DNA of 6,645 nucleotides, from positions 1-6,645 of the forward strand of contig JANYFX010000552.1 of NCBI GenBank assembly GCA_025359585.1. Reading direction: 5' to 3'. A model generated the notes under the pieces. It was not told the DNA's origin, searched no databases, and saw only the letters and a list, made by a program, of their open reading frames with translations. The DNA is from Rhizobacter sp. Its GTDB lineage: Bacteria > Pseudomonadota > Gammaproteobacteria > Burkholderiales > Burkholderiaceae_C. Positions 4,980 to 6,645 of this stretch are shown here, one piece after another; within the stretch, counting starts at the first letter, position 1; each line of letters begins with the position of its first letter. The position numbers and the translations under genes are program-made.

Positions 4980-6645
4980 TTAGCTGAGTTGCACGCGTTC
5001 ATCAGAAAGCTGCATCTCTGCATGCCCACGACCTGAAGGAATCATCGGGAAGCAATTTTCTTCCGATGCCACCGTCACGTCTAGAAAATACGGACCATCA
5101 CTGGACAGACACTCGGCTAACGCATCATCCAGTTGGTCCCTCCGGCCTATTGCTCTCGCGCGCCAACCAAACGCTTTTGCCAGCGCGGTGAAATCGGGCA
5201 GCGCTTCCGTGTAGCTGTGACTGTATCGCCCCCCGTGCACCAATTCCTGCCACTGCCGAACCATTCCCATACGGCCGTTGTTGCACAGAATGACCTTGAC
5301 CGGCGTCGCATGTTGCTTCGCCGTCGACATTTCCTGAATGTTCATCAGAATTGACGCGTCGCCACTCACGCATACAACCAAGCGATCGGGGTGCGCGATT
5401 TGAGCGCCGATCGCCGCCGGAAGCCCGTAGCCCATGGTGCCCGCTCCACCTGACGTTAACCACCGGTTCGGTGCGTCGATTCGCAGATGCTGCGCTGCCC
5501 ACATCTGGTGCTGCCCCACGTCTGTGGACACGATGGCCTCTCTGCCCTGCAATGCCGACTGCAGTCGGACCATCAGTGCCTGAGGAGCGATGGTCGGTGC
5601 GCTATCAATGAATCCGAGTGAGCGACTCGATCGCCATTCGTCGATACGCTTCCACCAGGGCGCAAGCCTGCCAGTGTCGAGCTCCAGCGCGGAGAGCCTG
5701 TCGAGCAATTTGTTCAAGATCACCGCGCAGTCGCCGACCAACGGTATGTCGGCCTTGACGACCTTGTTGATAGAGGTTGGATCGACGTCGATGTGGACGA
5801 CCTTCGAACCGGGACTGAACCTGTCCAGCCGGCCGGTGACGCGATCGTCGAATCGCGCCCCAACGCACACGATCAGATCCGCGTGGTGCATCGCGAGGTT
5901 TGCCTCGAGCGAACCGTGCATCCCCAGCATTCCGAGCCAGGATGACTTCGTCGTCGGGTACGCACCCAGTCCCATGAGCGTCAAGGTGCACGGCGCGGCA
6001 ATCCGATCCACCAGTTTGGTGAACAAGTTGCAGGCCTCTTGACCGGAGTTGATCAGGCCGCCACCGCCGTAGACAATCGGTCGCTGCGCCTCCTGGATCA
6101 TCGCGGCGGCTTTTGCAACCTGCCCATGCGGCAAGTTTGATGTCGAGATCTTTTCCGAGCCCGTAGAAGCATTCAAACGGACGCCACGGTGGGCACGATT
6201 CGTCAATGCTTGCAACTGCACGTCTTTTGGGATGTCAAGCAGCACTGGTCCTGGCCGGGGACCTCGTGCGATCACGAACGCTCGACGCACAAGCCGTTCG
6301 ATCTGCTGGGAATCTCTCGCTTGGGCATTCCATTTGGTGACCGGACGGGATATCCCGAGGGCATCGCATTCCTGAAATGCGTCGGTGCCAATCGACGTGG
6401 TGGCCACTTGCCCACTGATGCACACGATGGGAACGGAGTCGCACAGTGCATCGAGCAGGCCTGTGGTCGTGTTGCTCATGCCGGGGCCAGACGTGACGAA
6501 CACAACGCCAACCTGGCCGGTGCTGCGCGCGTACCCCTGGGCGGCATGAACGGCCGCTTGCTCGTGCCGAACAAGAACATGGCGTAGCGCGGGCCTTGCG
6601 TAGAGCGCGTCATAGATTGGCAGGATGGCGCCACCCGGATACCCG
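4980..6645 (-). CDS. ilvB: Acetolactate (acetohydroxyacid) synthase, catalytic large subunit; N terminus cut by window edge
   Basis: This ThDP enzyme condenses two pyruvates to 2-acetolactate, or pyruvate with 2-ketobutyrate to acetohydroxybutyrate, the first common step of branched-chain amino-acid synthesis. 554 residues are visible, starting at GYPGGAILPIYDAL; by E. coli IlvI about 23 are missing. Visible residue 28 (RHEQAAVH) is the catalytic Glu that activates ThDP. FVTSGPGMSN, GQVATTSIGTDAFQECDALG and SRPVTKWN follow. The central domain has IVYGGGG, LMGLGAYP, GMLGMHG, GARFDDRVTGR and VVHIDVDP; the C-terminal ThDP domain has DVGQHQMWAA, GAGTMGYGLPAAIGA and the Mg-ThDP motif GDAS...NN (428-456), then MGMVRQWQELVHGGRYSHSY. 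The Trp in VRQWQ is the position that favours 2-ketobutyrate in true AHAS enzymes. The family consensus is GDGS; GDAS and EMSTA recall alphaproteobacterial IlvB. An internal GTG at 6503 is not the start, because conserved sequence continues upstream. No ilvH/ilvN follows. Confidence 0.96.
   Translation of the reverse strand, partial: GYPGGAILPIYDALYARPALRHVLVRHEQAAVHAAQGYARSTGQVGVVFVTSGPGMSNTTTGLLDALCDSVPIVCISGQVATTSIGTDAFQECDALGISRPVTKWNAQARDSQQIERLVRRAFVIARGPRPGPVLLDIPKDVQLQALTNRAHRGVRLNASTGSEKISTSNLPHGQVAKAAAMIQEAQRPIVYGGGGLINSGQEACNLFTKLVDRIAAPCTLTLMGLGAYPTTKSSWLGMLGMHGSLEANLAMHHADLIVCVGARFDDRVTGRLDRFSPGSKVVHIDVDPTSINKVVKADIPLVGDCAVILNKLLDRLSALELDTGRLAPWWKRIDEWRSSRSLGFIDSAPTIAPQALMVRLQSALQGREAIVSTDVGQHQMWAAQHLRIDAPNRWLTSGGAGTMGYGLPAAIGAQIAHPDRLVVCVSGDASILMNIQEMSTAKQHATPVKVILCNNGRMGMVRQWQELVHGGRYSHSYTEALPDFTALAKAFGWRARAIGRRDQLDDALAECLSSDGPYFLDVTVASEENCFPMIPSGRGHAEMQLSDERVQLS

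Noticed and set aside
5590..6042. 150-codon plus frame opposite the acetolactate synthase gene
   Set aside because: It is antisense to a highly conserved enzyme with continuous family similarity on the minus strand; no independent support.

Overview
The window reads as accessory or peripheral chromosome of a high-GC proteobacterium, most likely a betaproteobacterium of the order Burkholderiales. The support is the combination of a CreA-family periplasmic protein, a DUF4124 envelope protein, proteobacterial-style nitrile hydratase genes and G/C-biased third codon positions. The assignment is an inference from protein style, not from any marker gene.

Left part (1-2000). A SAM-dependent O-methyltransferase start (minus, cut by the window edge) diverges from creA (plus). 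creA converges on a two-gene nitrile hydratase operon on the minus strand: nthA (alpha, start 1994) then nthB (beta, stop 770), 16 bp apart. The alpha metal claw reads C-T-L-C-S-C, the cobalt-type form. No activator/metallochaperone gene follows nthB, because the convergent creA comes straight after, and no amidase is visible.

Middle part (2000-4430). A divergent intergenic region of about 300 bp holds the nthA upstream region with two small GAA/TTC palindromes. It is followed by a secreted DUF4124 protein, a decayed remnant of a vicinal-oxygen-chelate (VOC) gene, an intact VOC gene on minus, and a coupled pair on plus: a 91-aa hypothetical protein whose stop overlaps the start of another intact VOC gene (ATGA). 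Base composition looks lower in GC and more mixed here than in the nitrile hydratase block, and the small unrelated genes plus the remnant suggest a region of gene turnover.

Right part (4431-6645). About 550 bp hold no gene that I can support. Then comes most of an acetohydroxyacid (acetolactate) synthase catalytic subunit on minus, complete at its C terminus and running off the window at its N terminus (roughly 23 residues missing by comparison with E. coli IlvI). No regulatory subunit gene (ilvH/ilvN) lies downstream of it, where it usually would.

No RNA gene, CRISPR array, transposase or complete mobile element was seen. I do not see a novel multi-gene system. The points most worth a second look are the cobalt-type nitrile hydratase with an extra cysteine next to the claw and no linked activator, the orphan acetolactate synthase, and the VOC remnant next to two intact VOC genes.
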